Shown: in pieces, positions 17,341 to 26,891 of the stretch
How positions within the stretch are numbered: position 1 is the stretch's first letter
Layout of the letters: each line of letters opens with the position of its first letter
Translations under genes and position numbers: made by a program
The notes under the pieces: generated by a model
What the model was told of the DNA's origin: nothing
Database searches by the model: none
The model's input: only the letters and a program-made list of their open reading frames with translations
From: Gallionella sp.
Lineage (GTDB): Bacteria; Pseudomonadota; Gammaproteobacteria; Burkholderiales; Gallionellaceae
Assembly (NCBI GenBank): GCA_003153155.1
Contig: PLWV01000013.1
Coordinates: 62,001-126,000 of the forward strand
Direction: 5' to 3'
DNA: 64,000 nt

Positions 17341-18173
17341 CGAGATAATCCCAATCGTTGCCAGATCGCCACCGTCGGCGCGGCCTGGTTCAGCGTGTAG
17401 AAATGCAGGCCCGGCGCGCCGCCCTTTAACAAGCGTTCGCACAATGCGGTGACCACATCCTGGCCGAATTCCTGTATTGATGCGTTGTCGTCGCCATAGC
17501 CCTCCAGCTTGCGGCGCATCCAGCGCGGGATTTCAGCGCCACAGGCATCGGAGAAGCGTGCCAGTTGCGCGAATTTCACGATCGGCATGATGCCCGGCAC
17601 GATGGGAATGGTGATGCCGAGCTTGCGACAATCATCAATGAAATAAAAATAGCTGTCGGCGTTGTAGAAATATTGGGTGATAGCGGAATCCGCCCCGGCA
17701 GCGACTTTACGCTTGAAGTTGAGGATGTCGTCGCGCGCTGATTTGGCCTGCGGGTGAAATTCCGGATAGGCCGCCACTTCGATGTGAAAGTGCTCGCCGG
17801 TTTGCGCGCGGATGAATGACACCAGCTCGTTGGCATACTGGAACTCGCCGATGCTACCCATGCCGGAGGGCAAGTCGCCGCGCAGCGCCACGATACGCTT
17901 GATGCCCATGTCCTTGTAGGTGTTCAGGATGGTACGGATGTTTTCGCGCGTGGAGCCGATGCACGAGAGGTGCGGCGCGGCGTTGTAACCCTCGGCCTTG
18001 ATCTGCCGTATGGTTTCCAGCGTGCGGTCTTGCGTGGAGCCGCCCGCGCCGAAGGTGACGGAGAAAAATTCAGGACGCAGCAGCGCCAGCTGCTTGCGCG
18101 CGGCAGCGAGTTTTCCCACGCCTTCCGGAGTTTGCGGCGGAAAAAATTCGAAACTGAAAAGTTGCCCAGTCAT
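17337..18173 (-). CDS. metF: 5,10-Methylenetetrahydrofolate reductase
   Basis: FAD enzyme that reduces 5,10-methylene-THF to 5-methyl-THF, the methyl donor for methionine synthesis. FEFFPPQTPEG at the N-terminus (catalytic Glu), SVTFGAGGSTQDRT, and ITQYFYNADSYFYFID are typical. The 278-residue length is normal. It sits in a minus-strand run ahcY, holin-like gene, metF, trhP, so it is likely influenced by the SAH riboswitch upstream of ahcY if the run is one transcript. Confidence 0.96.
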   Translation of the reverse strand: MTGQLFSFEFFPPQTPEGVGKLAAARKQLALLRPEFFSVTFGAGGSTQDRTLETIRQIKAEGYNAAPHLSCIGSTRENIRTILNTYKDMGIKRIVALRGDLPSGMGSIGEFQYANELVSFIRAQTGEHFHIEVAAYPEFHPQAKSARDDILNFKRKVAAGADSAITQYFYNADSYFYFIDDCRKLGITIPIVPGIMPIVKFAQLARFSDACGAEIPRWMRRKLEGYGDDNASIQEFGQDVVTALCERLLKGGAPGLHFYTLNQAAPTVAIWQRLGLSR

Positions 18174-18180
18174 AGGAGCC

Positions 18181-18552
18181 TCATTGCTTCCTCATCAGTT
18201 GTGCAGCAGCTGCGGACAGCGCCCACGAGAAGATACTATATAACACTGCACCCAATACGCCATGCCAGAAACTGTCCACCACAAAACCGCGCAACACCGA
18301 GCCGACCAGCCAGAACAGTGTGCCGTTGATGACGAAGATGAACAATCCCAATGTCACCAGCGTGACCGGCAGAGTGAACAGCAGCAGCAATGGACGGATC
18401 AGAGTATTGACCAGCCCCAGGAAAAACGCCGCGATCAAAGCAGAACCAAATCCATCGACATGAATACCCGGCACGAAGTTCGCCACCGCGAGCAACGCGA
18501 GTGCATTGAGTATCCAGATTAACAGTAACTCCAATTGCATTTTCATTTGCAT
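18181..18552 (-). CDS. Four-helix membrane protein, phage-holin IV-like family
   Basis: A 123-residue protein with four hydrophobic segments (LLLIWILNALALLAVANFV; ALIAAFFLGLVNTLI; LFTLPVTLVTLGLFIFVING; GVLGAVLYSIFSWALSAAAA). It matches the mycobacterial-type phage holin superfamily IV, chromosomal in betaproteobacteria and commonly found between ahcY and metF. The role is unknown; it is not evidence of a prophage. The start may be the first ATG or one of two shortly after. Confidence 0.85.
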   Translation of the reverse strand: MQMKMQLELLLIWILNALALLAVANFVPGIHVDGFGSALIAAFFLGLVNTLIRPLLLLFTLPVTLVTLGLFIFVINGTLFWLVGSVLRGFVVDSFWHGVLGAVLYSIFSWALSAAAAQLMRKQ

Positions 18553-18633
18553 TTCCCTTTGCTGTATTTACCCGCTTTAGCAACTTGCGCACGCAACGCC
18601 ACGGCATAGGCCAGTTGGCACCACTCGCCCATT

Positions 18634-18660
18634 CGGGTGCCCGGACAAAAGCTTTTCGTC
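18634..18660 (-). repeat. 27-nt palindromic element, non-coding copy
   Basis: Between the holin-like gene and ahcY. On the plus strand it reads CGGGTGCCCGGACAAAAGC then TTTTCGTC, so it is a diverged copy of the elements in purD and ahcY. Confidence 0.65.
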
Positions 18661-18701
18661 TCGGCGGGGGTGTCAAGGCAGAGGTTGGCGGTGCGGTGCA
18701 A

Positions 18702-20171
18702 TTAATAACGGTAGTGGTTGGCCTTGTATGGACCTTCCTTGGGCACGCTGATGTACGCAGCCTGCTGGTCGGTCAGCGTGCTCAGCTGTGCATTCAGTGT
18801 GGTCAGTTGCAAACGCGCAACTTTCTCGTCCAGATGCTTGGGCAAAGTGTATACACCGACAGGATAGTCCTTCGGGTGCCCGTCCAAAAGTTTTTCGGAG
18901 GTGCGCGTGAATAGTTCAATCTGCGCGATGGTCTGATTCGCGAACGAAGAAGACATCACGTAGGACGGATGGCCGGTACCGCAACCCAGATTCACCAAGC
19001 GACCCTCGGCCAACAGCAGAATGCGTTTTTCCGGCTTGCCGTTCACAGCAGGGAAAATCACGTGATCGACTTGCGGCTTGATGTTTTCCCACTGGTATTG
19101 CTTGAGCGAGGCAACGTCGATTTCGTTGTCGAAGTGGCCGATGTTGCATACGATGGCCTGGTTCTTCATCTTCTTCATGTGCTCGTGGGTGATGACATGG
19201 AAGTTGCCGGTGGCAGTGACAAAAATATCACCGTGCTCACAAGCGTAGTCCATGGTCACGACGCGATAGCCTTCCATCGCGGCCTGCAGCGCGCAGATCG
19301 GGTCGATTTCGGTCACCCAAACTTGAGCCGACAAGGCACGCAGTGCTTGTGCGGAGCCTTTGCCCACGTCGCCATAACCCGCGACCACGGCGATCTTGCC
19401 CGCCACCATCACGTCGGTCGCGCGCTTGATCGCATCCACCAGAGATTCGCGGCAGCCATACAGGTTGTCGAACTTGGACTTGGTGACGGAGTCGTTCACG
19501 TTGATCGCCGGGAATTTCAGTTCGCCGCGCTCATGCATCTTATACAGGCGATGCACGCCGGTAGTGGTTTCCTCGGTGACACCCTTGATCGCGGCAAGAC
19601 GTGTGGAATACCATTTTTTATCTACTGCCAGCTTGGCCTTGATCGAAGCGAACAAACAAGTCTCTTCTTCGGAACCGGGGTGGTTCAACAGCGAAGCGTC
19701 CTTTTCAGCACGCGCGCCCAGATGCAGCAACAGGGTGGCATCGCCGCCATCGTCCAGAATCATGTTGGACAGATTTTTTTCGCCTCGGGGGCCGTCCGCC
19801 CATTCAAAAATGCGGTGGGTGTAGTCCCAGTATTCAGCCAGCGTTTCACCCTTGTAGGCGAACACCGGCGTGCCGGTCATAGCAATCGCAGCGGCAGCGT
19901 GATCCTGGGTCGAGTAGATATTGCAGGATGCCCAGCGTACTTCCGCACCGAGCGCCTTTAGTGTCTCGATCAACACACCGGTCTGGATGGTCATGTGCAG
20001 CGAGCCGGTGATGCGCGCGCCACGCAGCGGTTGCGTGGCCGTAAATTCCTTGCGGATCGCCATCAGGCCGGGCATTTCGATTTCGGCAATGGCGAGTTCC
20101 TTGCGTCCCCATGCAGCCAGGGATATATCGGCGACTTTGTAATCGGTGAATTGTTTTGTGACAGCGTTCAT
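18702..20171 (-). CDS. ahcY: S-adenosylhomocysteine hydrolase with nine-residue insert
   Basis: AhcY splits S-adenosylhomocysteine to adenosine and homocysteine, removing the product inhibitor of methyltransferases. Blocks [31 protein letters not shown] (NAD site) and the C-terminal [10 protein letters not shown] are intact. Between ELFTRT and [13 protein letters not shown] the protein carries SEKLLDGHP, which I do not expect in homologues and which is encoded by the 27-nt dispersed element. I prefer ATG 20171 ([13 protein letters not shown]) with GGAG six bases upstream over the ATG at 20183. An SAH riboswitch lies just upstream. Confidence 0.96.
   Translation of the reverse strand: MNAVTKQFTDYKVADISLAAWGRKELAIAEIEMPGLMAIRKEFTATQPLRGARITGSLHMTIQTGVLIETLKALGAEVRWASCNIYSTQDHAAAAIAMTGTPVFAYKGETLAEYWDYTHRIFEWADGPRGEKNLSNMILDDGGDATLLLHLGARAEKDASLLNHPGSEEETCLFASIKAKLAVDKKWYSTRLAAIKGVTEETTTGVHRLYKMHERGELKFPAINVNDSVTKSKFDNLYGCRESLVDAIKRATDVMVAGKIAVVAGYGDVGKGSAQALRALSAQVWVTEIDPICALQAAMEGYRVVTMDYACEHGDIFVTATGNFHVITHEHMKKMKNQAIVCNIGHFDNEIDVASLKQYQWENIKPQVDHVIFPAVNGKPEKRILLLAEGRLVNLGCGTGHPSYVMSSSFANQTIAQIELFTRTSEKLLDGHPKDYPVGVYTLPKHLDEKVARLQLTTLNAQLSTLTDQQAAYISVPKEGPYKANHYRY
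18873..18899 (-). repeat. 27-nt in-frame palindromic element inside ahcY
   Basis: On the coding strand it starts TCCGAAAAAC and ends CGGGCACCCG and adds SEKLLDGHP. It differs from the purD copy at only two of 27 positions. Confidence 0.8.
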
Positions 20172-20200
20172 ATGTTGCTCCATTCATAAAGTTAATGAAT

Positions 20201-20284
20201 GGGTGCAGTTGAAACGTTGAACCACTGACTCCGAGCCTGACGGGGGACTGTGGTGTCCAGCCCCGCTGCAGCACCCCTCGGAGG
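20201..20284 (-). promoter_or_regulatory. S-adenosylhomocysteine (SAH) riboswitch
   Basis: On the minus strand CCGAGGGGTGCTGCAGCGG is followed by CCCCGTCAGGCTCGG, matching the SAH riboswitch core: P1 pairs CCGAG with CTCGG, the GCTGCA and TCAGGCTCGG segments are conserved, and a downstream TGCACCC can pair with GGGTGCA as the pseudoknot. It ends about 30 bases before the ahcY start. The known class turns the downstream SAH-recycling gene on when SAH accumulates. Confidence 0.85.
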
Positions 20285-20287
20285 GTG

Positions 20288-20411
20288 GTGTAATTCGTTT
20301 TGTGGGCGAATCGCGGTGTCGCGTGCTCGCTCACTCCTCGTCTATCTATACGATATGCCTCGTCGTTCGCTGCGCGGCTCCTTGCGCTTCATCCCACAAA
20401 ACGAATTACAC
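20288..20411. repeat. 124-bp element with 19-nt perfect inverted arms (copy 1)
   Basis: Perfect 19-nt arms (GTGTAATTCGTTTTGTGGG and its complement) enclose a core that on the minus strand reads ATGAAGCGCAAGGAGCCGC ... GCGACACCGCGATTCG. The core is shared with 23435-23648, but the arms there are unrelated in sequence. It lies between metK and the SAH riboswitch, ending three bases from the latter. Confidence 0.8.
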
Positions 20412-20435
20412 AGGTGGGCGTAGTCCAGCCTACGG

Positions 20436-21605
20436 TTACTTTAACTTGCCGGCATCTGCGCGTAATACCGCGGCCTTGTCTGTCGCTTCCCACGTAAAGT
20501 CCGGTTCTTCGCGGCCGAAGTGACCATATGCGGCAGTCTTTTGATATATCGGACGCAGCAGATCTAGCATTTGCACAATGCCTTTGGGGCGCAGATCAAA
20601 ATGGCGCTGCACCAATTCGGTCATTTTTTCATTGGAAATTTTTCCGGTTCCATAGGTGTCCACCATCACGCTGGTCGGCTTGGCCACGCCGATCGCGTAG
20701 GAAATTTGCACCAGGCATTTGGTTGCCAAGCCGGCAGCGACGATGTTCTTGGCAACATAACGGCCCGCATACGCAGCTGAGCGATCCACTTTGGACGGAT
20801 CCTTGCCGGAAAAGGCACCGCCACCGTGCGGGGCAGAGCCGCCGTAGGTATCCACGATGATCTTGCGTCCGGTCAGGCCGCAATCGCCTTGCGGGCCGCC
20901 GATGACAAAACGTCCGGTCGGATTGACCAGATATTTGATCTCGCCTTTGATCAGTTCTTTCGGCAACACCGGCTTGATGATTTCTTCGATCGCGGCTTCG
21001 CGTATTGCGGCCAGCGTCATTTCCGGCGCGTGCTGGGTGGAGAGCACCACGGTATCAATTGAGTGCGGCTTGCCATCCACATAGCGTATCGTCACTTGCG
21101 ATTTGGCATCCGGACGCAGCCAGTTCAGGCGGCCATCGCGGCGTAATTGCGCCTGGCGTTCCACCACGCGGTGTGCCAGATAAATTGCCAGCGGCATCAG
21201 CGTCGGCGTTTCATCGCAGGCATAGCCGAACATCAGACCCTGGTCGCCGGCACCCTGGTCAAGGTCGTCGTCATAGGCCTTGTTCACACCTTGCGCAATA
21301 TCCGGGCTTTGCTTGTCGTAAGCCACCAGCACGGCGCAGCCCTTGTAGTCGATGCCGTACTCGGTGTTGTCGTAGCCGATGCGCTTGATGGCGTCGCGCG
21401 CCACGTGAATGTAGTCCACATTGGCATTGGTGGTGATTTCGCCGGCAAGCACCACTAAGCCCGTGTTGACCAAAGTTTCTGCCGCGACGCGTGAATGGAT
21501 GTCTTGCGCTAGAATAGCGTCCAGGATGGCATCAGAAATCTGATCCGCCACTTTATCGGGATGACCTTCGGATACTGATTCGGACGTAAATAAAAAATCG
21601 CTCAT
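20436..21605 (-). CDS. metK: S-adenosylmethionine synthetase
   Basis: MetK makes SAM from methionine and ATP. The start at 21605 ([20 protein letters not shown]) has GGAG five bases upstream; the upstream open frame is not used. [17 protein letters not shown] and [20 protein letters not shown] are the family signatures. The 389-residue length is normal. With ahcY and metF on the same strand it completes most of the activated methyl cycle. Confidence 0.97.
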   Translation of the reverse strand: MSDFLFTSESVSEGHPDKVADQISDAILDAILAQDIHSRVAAETLVNTGLVVLAGEITTNANVDYIHVARDAIKRIGYDNTEYGIDYKGCAVLVAYDKQSPDIAQGVNKAYDDDLDQGAGDQGLMFGYACDETPTLMPLAIYLAHRVVERQAQLRRDGRLNWLRPDAKSQVTIRYVDGKPHSIDTVVLSTQHAPEMTLAAIREAAIEEIIKPVLPKELIKGEIKYLVNPTGRFVIGGPQGDCGLTGRKIIVDTYGGSAPHGGGAFSGKDPSKVDRSAAYAGRYVAKNIVAAGLATKCLVQISYAIGVAKPTSVMVDTYGTGKISNEKMTELVQRHFDLRPKGIVQMLDLLRPIYQKTAAYGHFGREEPDFTWEATDKAAVLRADAGKLK

Positions 21606-21672
21606 GGTTCTCCGCTCAAACAAGTAAAAAATTAAAGGCGCGCATTGTATCAAATAGTTCGCCTCACCGCAG

Positions 21673-22551
21673 ATGACCTCTTTTTTCTTCAAAATAATCT
21701 TTCGTCTTCTGGCGAGTTTGCCACTCAGCTGGCTGCACGGCTTGGGCGCGCTGCTAGGACACCTCACATTTGCGATGTCCAAACAATATGCCGCACGCAC
21801 TCAAGAGAACTTGCGTCAGGCACATCTGGCTGCGGATGAAACCCACTATGCCACCCTTCTCAACCAGACCATTACCGAGGCGGGTAAAAGCATCGTTGAG
21901 TTGCCGTGGATATGGGGCAGACCGCTGGGACAAGTCTGCGCCAAAGTGCAGAGCTGCGAGGGCTGGAAGTATATCGAAGCAGCCCAAGCCTGCGGCAAAG
22001 GTATTGTTTTTCTCACGCCACATTGGGGTTGTTTTGAAATAACCAGCTTATATGTGGGACAACATCTGCCGGTGACGTGTTTATATCGCTCATCCAAACA
22101 GGGCTGGCTGGAAAAAGTGATGCGTAGCGGTCGCGAACGCGGACTGGTACGCCTGGCAACCGCCGATGTAAGCGGTGTGCGCACACTCTACAAGGCGCTC
22201 AAGCGCGGCGAGGCGATTGGTTTATTGCCCGATCAAGTACCCAGCCAGGGCGAAGGCGAGTGGGTGAATTTTTTTGCGCGTCCCGCTTACACCATGACTT
22301 TGAGTGGGCGCCTGGCTCAGACCAGCGGTGCGACAGTACTGCTGGCCTATGCCGAACGGCTGCCGCACGGAGCGGGATACAACCTGAGTTTCGAGCCGCT
22401 GTCATTAGACTTTTCCAAATCCGTGCCGCTGCAAATCAATGCGGCCCTGGAACGCGTGATCGCGAATTCTCCCGCCCAGTATCTATGGAGTTATAACCGC
22501 TATAAAATTCCGCGCGGCGTGATGCCGCCAGACACAGCCAAGGAGCCGTGA
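21673..22551 (+). CDS. Lipid A late acyltransferase, LpxL/HtrB family (first of two)
   Basis: An inner-membrane enzyme that would add a secondary acyl chain to the lipid A precursor. The H-x4-D/E motif appears as HWGCFE near residue 115, and [14 protein letters not shown] is typical. A hydrophobic N-terminus anchors it. It overlaps the next acyltransferase by four bases (ATGA), so the pair is one operon. Which chain each enzyme adds cannot be told. Confidence 0.9.
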   Translation: MTSFFFKIIFRLLASLPLSWLHGLGALLGHLTFAMSKQYAARTQENLRQAHLAADETHYATLLNQTITEAGKSIVELPWIWGRPLGQVCAKVQSCEGWKYIEAAQACGKGIVFLTPHWGCFEITSLYVGQHLPVTCLYRSSKQGWLEKVMRSGRERGLVRLATADVSGVRTLYKALKRGEAIGLLPDQVPSQGEGEWVNFFARPAYTMTLSGRLAQTSGATVLLAYAERLPHGAGYNLSFEPLSLDFSKSVPLQINAALERVIANSPAQYLWSYNRYKIPRGVMPPDTAKEP

Positions 22552-23420
22552 TGCTGGTACGTTTCGGTGTTTTTATTTTGTGGCTGATCCATTTCCTGCC
22601 GTTTCGCATTATCGTCGCCATCGGCAACGGCCTCGGCACGGTACTTTATCCGCTGGCTGCAGAACGTCGCAAAGTGGGCAACATCAACCTGAAGCTTTGC
22701 TTCCCGGACATGGGCGATGAGGCGAGCGAGAAGCTATTGCGCGAACACTTCAAATTGTTCTGTCGTGGCCTGATCGAACGTTCCATCCTGTGGTGGTCGA
22801 GCGCCGAATACATTTCCAGCCTGATCCATGTCGAGGGTGTGGAACACTTCGAGGCGCTGAAAGGCAAGGCAACCATCCTGCTCATGCCGCATTTCGTCGG
22901 CATGGATGTCGGCGGCCAGTGGATCGCACAGCGGGCCGATTCGGTAAGCATGTATGCGAACCAGAAGAACCGCTACCTGACTGAACTGCTGCTGAAGATG
23001 CGCGCCCGCTTCCGCAATCAGCGCCTTTATTCGCGTCAACAAGGACTGCGACCTATCCTCAAGGGGATGCGCGCAGGCATGCCGTTCTTCTATCTGCCGG
23101 ATCAGGATCAGGGTGTCAAAGACGGCGCGTTCATCCCTTTCTTCGGTGTGCCGGCTGCGACGATGACCACGGTACCGCGTATTGCACTGATGACTGGCGC
23201 GAAAGTCGTGCCTTGTATCACGCGCTTGCTGCCCGGCGCAGCAGGATATGTGTTGACCTTTTATCCGGCCTGGGAGAATTATCCGACCGGAGATGATATC
23301 GCGGATACGCGCCGCATGAACGAATTCATCGAACAGCGCGTGCGTGAAATGCCGGAACAGTATTTCTGGTTGCATAAACGATTCAAGACGCGTCCCGAGG
23401 GCGAAGCGAAGTTTTATTGA
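22548..23420 (+). CDS. Lipid A late acyltransferase, LpxL/HtrB family (second of two)
   Basis: A 290-residue paralogue of the preceding gene, with the catalytic motif HFVGMD near residue 109 and FYLPDQDQGVKDG. An N-terminal membrane helix is evident. The pair probably performs two successive acylations, as LpxL and LpxM do in enterobacteria. It ends just before a large inverted-arm element. Confidence 0.9.
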   Translation: MMLVRFGVFILWLIHFLPFRIIVAIGNGLGTVLYPLAAERRKVGNINLKLCFPDMGDEASEKLLREHFKLFCRGLIERSILWWSSAEYISSLIHVEGVEHFEALKGKATILLMPHFVGMDVGGQWIAQRADSVSMYANQKNRYLTELLLKMRARFRNQRLYSRQQGLRPILKGMRAGMPFFYLPDQDQGVKDGAFIPFFGVPAATMTTVPRIALMTGAKVVPCITRLLPGAAGYVLTFYPAWENYPTGDDIADTRRMNEFIEQRVREMPEQYFWLHKRFKTRPEGEAKFY

Positions 23421-23434
23421 ATAATATGCGGCGC

Positions 23435-23648
23435 GGACACTCTCAGAAATTTATCTTTCACGGATGAAGCGCAAGGAGCCGCACAACGAATAACGAGACA
23501 TACCGCGAAAGGTAGGCGAGGAATGAGTGACAACGAAGTTGCGGTGGAGGCTCATATCGGCGCAGCCGATGTGAAGCTGTGAAGTAGTGGCCAGAACCAA
23601 CATGCGACACTGCGATTCGCCCTGACAAGTAAATTTATGAGAGTGTCC
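23435..23648. repeat. 214-bp element with 19-nt inverted arms (copy 2)
   Basis: Arms GGACACTCTCAGAAATTTA and TAAATTTATGAGAGTGTCC pair with one mismatch. The inner part starts GGATGAAGCGCAAGGAGCCG and ends GCGACACTGCGATTCGCCC as in copy 1, with about 70-90 extra bases in the middle. The right arm ends two bases before the ubiD start codon and leaves no clear ribosome site. Confidence 0.8.
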
Positions 23649-23650
23649 TA

Positions 23651-25114
23651 ATGAAATATCACGACCTGCGCGACTTCATCGCACAACTGGAAAAAATCGG
23701 CGAACTCAAGCGCGTCACCGCACCGATTTCGCCGTATCTGGAAATGACCGAAATCTGCGACCGTGTGTTGCGCGCGCAAGGTCCTGCAATCCTGTTCGAA
23801 AATCCGGTCGGGCACAACATGCCGGTGTTGGCAAATCTGTTCGGCACTCCGCGCCGCGTGGCCTTGGGTATGGGCGAAGAATCCACCGCTGCATTGCGCG
23901 AAGTGGGCAAGCTGCTTGCCTATCTCAAGGAACCCGAGCCGCCCAAAGGATTGAAGGACGCCTGGGAAAAATGGCCGGTGTTGAAGCAAGTGCTGAACAT
24001 GTCGCCTAAAGTCCTGTCCAGCGCGCTCTGTCAGGATGTGGTGTGGGAAGGTGAGGATGTAGACTTGAGCAAGCTGCCGATCCAGACCTGCTGGCCCGGC
24101 GATGTTGCGCCGCTCATCACCTGGGGCTTGGTGGTCACACGCGGCCCGAACAAACCGCGCCAGAATCTCGGCATCTACCGCCAGCAGGTGATTGCGCCGA
24201 ACAAAGTCATCATGCGCTGGCTGGCGCAGCGCGGCGGCGCGCTGGATTTTCAGGACTGGCGCAAGACACACCCCGGCAAGCCATTCCCGGTCGCAGTGGT
24301 GATCGGGGCCGATCCGGCCACGATACTCGGCGCGGTCACGCCTGTGCCGGACAGTCTTTCCGAATATCAATTCGCCGGATTGTTGCGCGGCAGCAAGACC
24401 GAGCTGGTCAAGTGTTTGGGCAGCGATTTGCAGGTACCTGCCAGTGCCGAGATCGTGCTGGAAGGCGTGATCCATCCCGATGAATTGGCGCTGGAAGGGC
24501 CGTTCGGCGACCACACCGGCTATTACAACGAGCAGGACAATTTTCCCGTGTTCACCATCGAGCGCATCACGATGCGCCGTGATCCGATCTACCACTCCAC
24601 CTACACCGGCAAGCCGCCCGACGAACCGGCGATGCTGGGCGTGGCGCTCAACGAAGTGTTCGTGCCGCTGCTGCAAAAGCAATTTCCAGAAATCATGGAT
24701 TTTTATTTGCCGCCGGAAGGCTGCTCGTATCGCATGGCGGTGGTGAGCATCAAGAAACAATATGCGGGGCACGCAAAGCGCGTGATGTTCGGCATCTGGT
24801 CTTACCTGCGCCAGTTCATGTACACCAAGTTCATCATCGTGGTAGATGACGACATCGATATCCGCAACTGGCAGGAAGTGATCTGGGCGATCACCACGCG
24901 CGTCGACCCGGTGCGCGACACATTGCTGGTGGACAACACGCCGATCGATTACCTGGATTTTGCCAGCCCGGTGTCAGGACTGGGCGGCAAGATGGGCTTG
25001 GATGCGACCAACAAGTGGCCGGGCGAAACACAACGCGAGTGGGGCACACCGATAGTGATGGACGAGGCGGTGAAGCAGCGCGTGGACAGTATGTGGAATG
25101 GGTTGGGTTTGTGA
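23651..25114 (+). CDS. ubiD: 3-Octaprenyl-4-hydroxybenzoate decarboxylase
   Basis: UbiD decarboxylates polyprenyl-4-hydroxybenzoate in ubiquinone synthesis, using the prenylated FMN made by UbiX. The 487-residue protein starts [20 protein letters not shown] as usual. Conserved stretches include [36 protein letters not shown] (with the active-site acidic residues) and [11 protein letters not shown]. The 3' 743 bases are duplicated at 26090-26832. The gene begins immediately after the inverted-arm element, so its translation signal may be altered. Confidence 0.96.
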   Translation: MKYHDLRDFIAQLEKIGELKRVTAPISPYLEMTEICDRVLRAQGPAILFENPVGHNMPVLANLFGTPRRVALGMGEESTAALREVGKLLAYLKEPEPPKGLKDAWEKWPVLKQVLNMSPKVLSSALCQDVVWEGEDVDLSKLPIQTCWPGDVAPLITWGLVVTRGPNKPRQNLGIYRQQVIAPNKVIMRWLAQRGGALDFQDWRKTHPGKPFPVAVVIGADPATILGAVTPVPDSLSEYQFAGLLRGSKTELVKCLGSDLQVPASAEIVLEGVIHPDELALEGPFGDHTGYYNEQDNFPVFTIERITMRRDPIYHSTYTGKPPDEPAMLGVALNEVFVPLLQKQFPEIMDFYLPPEGCSYRMAVVSIKKQYAGHAKRVMFGIWSYLRQFMYTKFIIVVDDDIDIRNWQEVIWAITTRVDPVRDTLLVDNTPIDYLDFASPVSGLGGKMGLDATNKWPGETQREWGTPIVMDEAVKQRVDSMWNGLGL

Positions 25115-25359
25115 ATTGTAGGGTGCGATGAATGAAATGAACGCACCAAACACCTATGGCAGATTGCGCCTTACGCGCGTTTTGTTGCATAAATCATACA
25201 TTGATCTTGATTGATATTGACGAAACCCGCTTTTGTATGGAAACTCCTAACTGCTCTGATGTCCTCGCTTTACGCGTTAACAAAATATGAGCCGTTTGAT
25301 TGCCCCAGTGACTTCGGGGTGGTTATTGATGTGATGTTTAATTACGGGAGTTTTGAAAA
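25115..25359. other. Leader region between ubiD and barrel gene
   Basis: It begins with a repeat-like inverted sequence (GGTGCGATGAATGAAATGAACGCACC) and ends with GGGAG before the barrel gene. No coding sequence or clear promoter was identified. Confidence 0.4.
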
Positions 25360-25944
25360 ATGAAAAAAATTGCATTGGTAGGTACAACATTGGCGTTGGC
25401 AATGGCTGCTGGAAGCGCATCCGCAGCCGCAGCAGCAGCCGCAGCGAATGGCCCGACCGCAGGAAGTTTTGGCATTAATGTAGGTTTTACACAAGCCACA
25501 GCGGTGGGGGATACTACTACGCCGGCAGATTTTATGATTAACGGCAAGTATTTTATTACCAAGGATATGGCTGTGCTAGCGGGTGTTGGTTTGGTTATGG
25601 TTGATTCCGGCGCCCCTTCCAATAGCAAGTCTACCAATATCGGATTTCAGGGTGGCTTCAGAAAATATTTAAAGACTGACGATTTGGCACCCTTTGTCGG
25701 TGGCAGGCTTCAATATTTGTCTACACGAACTGGGTTTGGGACGAATGCGCAAGATGTGACCGACTTTGCACTTATGGCTGAAGCAGGCGCGGAATATTAT
25801 TTCCGCAAACAATTCAGTCTCGAAGCCTCGGTTGGTGCTGGTTATGCTTCGGCAGAATTCAAACCTGTTGCTGGAGGACCATCAACCAAAGCCACAGCAT
25901 TTGGCACAACCACGTTTAGCGTGAGCGCCAACTTCTACTACTAA
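25360..25944 (+). CDS. Outer membrane beta-barrel protein, OmpA-N-terminal-like
   Basis: A 194-residue secreted protein. The signal peptide is followed by an alanine run (about ten Ala, residues 20-29), then amphipathic strands ending in SANFYY with an aromatic C-terminus. It looks like an eight-stranded barrel of the OmpA/OmpW class without a peptidoglycan-binding domain. The start has GGGAG 11 bases upstream. It is followed by a strong terminator and lies between two ubiD copies. Confidence 0.8.
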   Translation: MKKIALVGTTLALAMAAGSASAAAAAAAANGPTAGSFGINVGFTQATAVGDTTTPADFMINGKYFITKDMAVLAGVGLVMVDSGAPSNSKSTNIGFQGGFRKYLKTDDLAPFVGGRLQYLSTRTGFGTNAQDVTDFALMAEAGAEYYFRKQFSLEASVGAGYASAEFKPVAGGPSTKATAFGTTTFSVSANFYY

Positions 25945-25988
25945 GCATAGTTCAGATATTTCCAAATAACTTTTAGTTTTGCAGCGAC

Positions 25989-26016
25989 AAAAAAGCCGGA
26001 ACCAGTCCGGCTTTTT
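25989..26016. terminator. Bidirectional terminator
   Basis: AAAAAAGCCGGA pairs with TCCGGCTTTTT around ACCAG. It serves the barrel gene on the plus strand and, read the other way, the truncated barrel gene at 26059 on the minus strand. Confidence 0.85.
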
Positions 26017-26058
26017 GCACGTTGCGTTAAGTTTCGTTTGGAACTTATACCTGCTCAA

Positions 26059-26091
26059 TTAAAAATTGAAGTTTACTCCGGCGGTCAGGTC
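26059..26091 (-). pseudogene. C-terminal remnant of an outer membrane barrel gene
   Basis: On the minus strand only the last codons remain: [10 protein letters not shown] and TAA, a typical barrel C-terminus ending in Phe. Upstream the sequence switches at about 26090 to the duplicated ubiD segment in antisense. The gene has therefore lost nearly all of its body. Confidence 0.65.
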
Positions 26092-26832
26092 GCCGGATTG
26101 TTGCGCGGCAGCAAGACCGAGCTGGTCAAGTGTTTGGGCAGCGATCTGCAAGTACCCGCTTCGGCCGAGATCGTGCTGGAAGGCGTGATCCATCCCGATG
26201 AATTGGCGCTGGAAGGGCCGTTCGGCGACCACACCGGCTATTACAACGAGCAGGACAATTTTCCCGTGTTCACCATCGAGCGCATCACGATGCGCCGTGA
26301 TCCGATCTACCACTCCACCTACACCGGCAAGCCGCCCGACGAACCGGCGATGCTGGGCGTGGCGCTCAACGAAGTGTTCGTTCCGCTGCTGCAAAAGCAA
26401 TTTCCAGAAATCATGGATTTTTATTTGCCGCCGGAAGGCTGCTCGTATCGCATGGCGGTGGTGAGCATCAGGAAACAATATGCGGGGCACGCAAAGCGCG
26501 TGATGTTCGGCATCTGGTCTTACCTGCGCCAGTTCATGTACACCAAGTTCATCATCGTGGTAGATGACGACATCGATATCCGCAACTGGCAGGAAGTGAT
26601 CTGGGCGATCACCACGCGCGTCGACCCGGTGCGCGACACGTTGCTGGTGGACAACACGCCGATCGATTACCTGGATTTTGCCAGCCCGGTGTCAGGACTG
26701 GGCGGCAAGATGGGCTTGGATGCGACCAACAAGTGGCCGGGCGAAACACAACGCGAGTGGGGCACACCGATCGTGATGGACGAGGCGGTGAAGCGGCGTG
26801 TGGATGAGATGTGGAGTGCGTTGGGGTTGTAG
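26090..26832 (+). pseudogene. ubiD: 5'-truncated second copy of ubiD
   Basis: The segment aligns without gaps to 24372-25114 and encodes the last ~247 residues of UbiD. Most of it is nearly identical, with scattered single changes; differences crowd at the start (about six in the first 90 bases) and in the last 40 bases. There is no native start or N-terminal domain, so a working decarboxylase is unlikely. The open frame reaches back to TTG 26038 only by chance. Duplication followed by gene conversion would explain the pattern. Confidence 0.85.
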
Positions 26833-26891
26833 AAAAATTCACCCATCGGCGGCGGGTGAGGGGCAGATTGAACTGGAGCAGAAGAGCTTTT

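Noticed and set aside
18181..18552. Prophage signal from a holin-like protein
   Set aside because: This family is chromosomal between ahcY and metF in many betaproteobacteria, and no phage gene lies nearby.
20288..20411. Retron-type non-coding RNA, because of flanking inverted repeats
   Set aside because: No reverse transcriptase gene nearby and no branching-guanosine context; both copies look like repeats and not like one retron.
23648..24772. 374-codon minus-strand open frame across ubiD (and its echo at 26059-26490)
   Set aside because: Antisense shadow of ubiD, His/Arg-rich, and present twice only because ubiD is duplicated. Only its last ten codons in the second copy (a barrel C-terminus) are meaningful.
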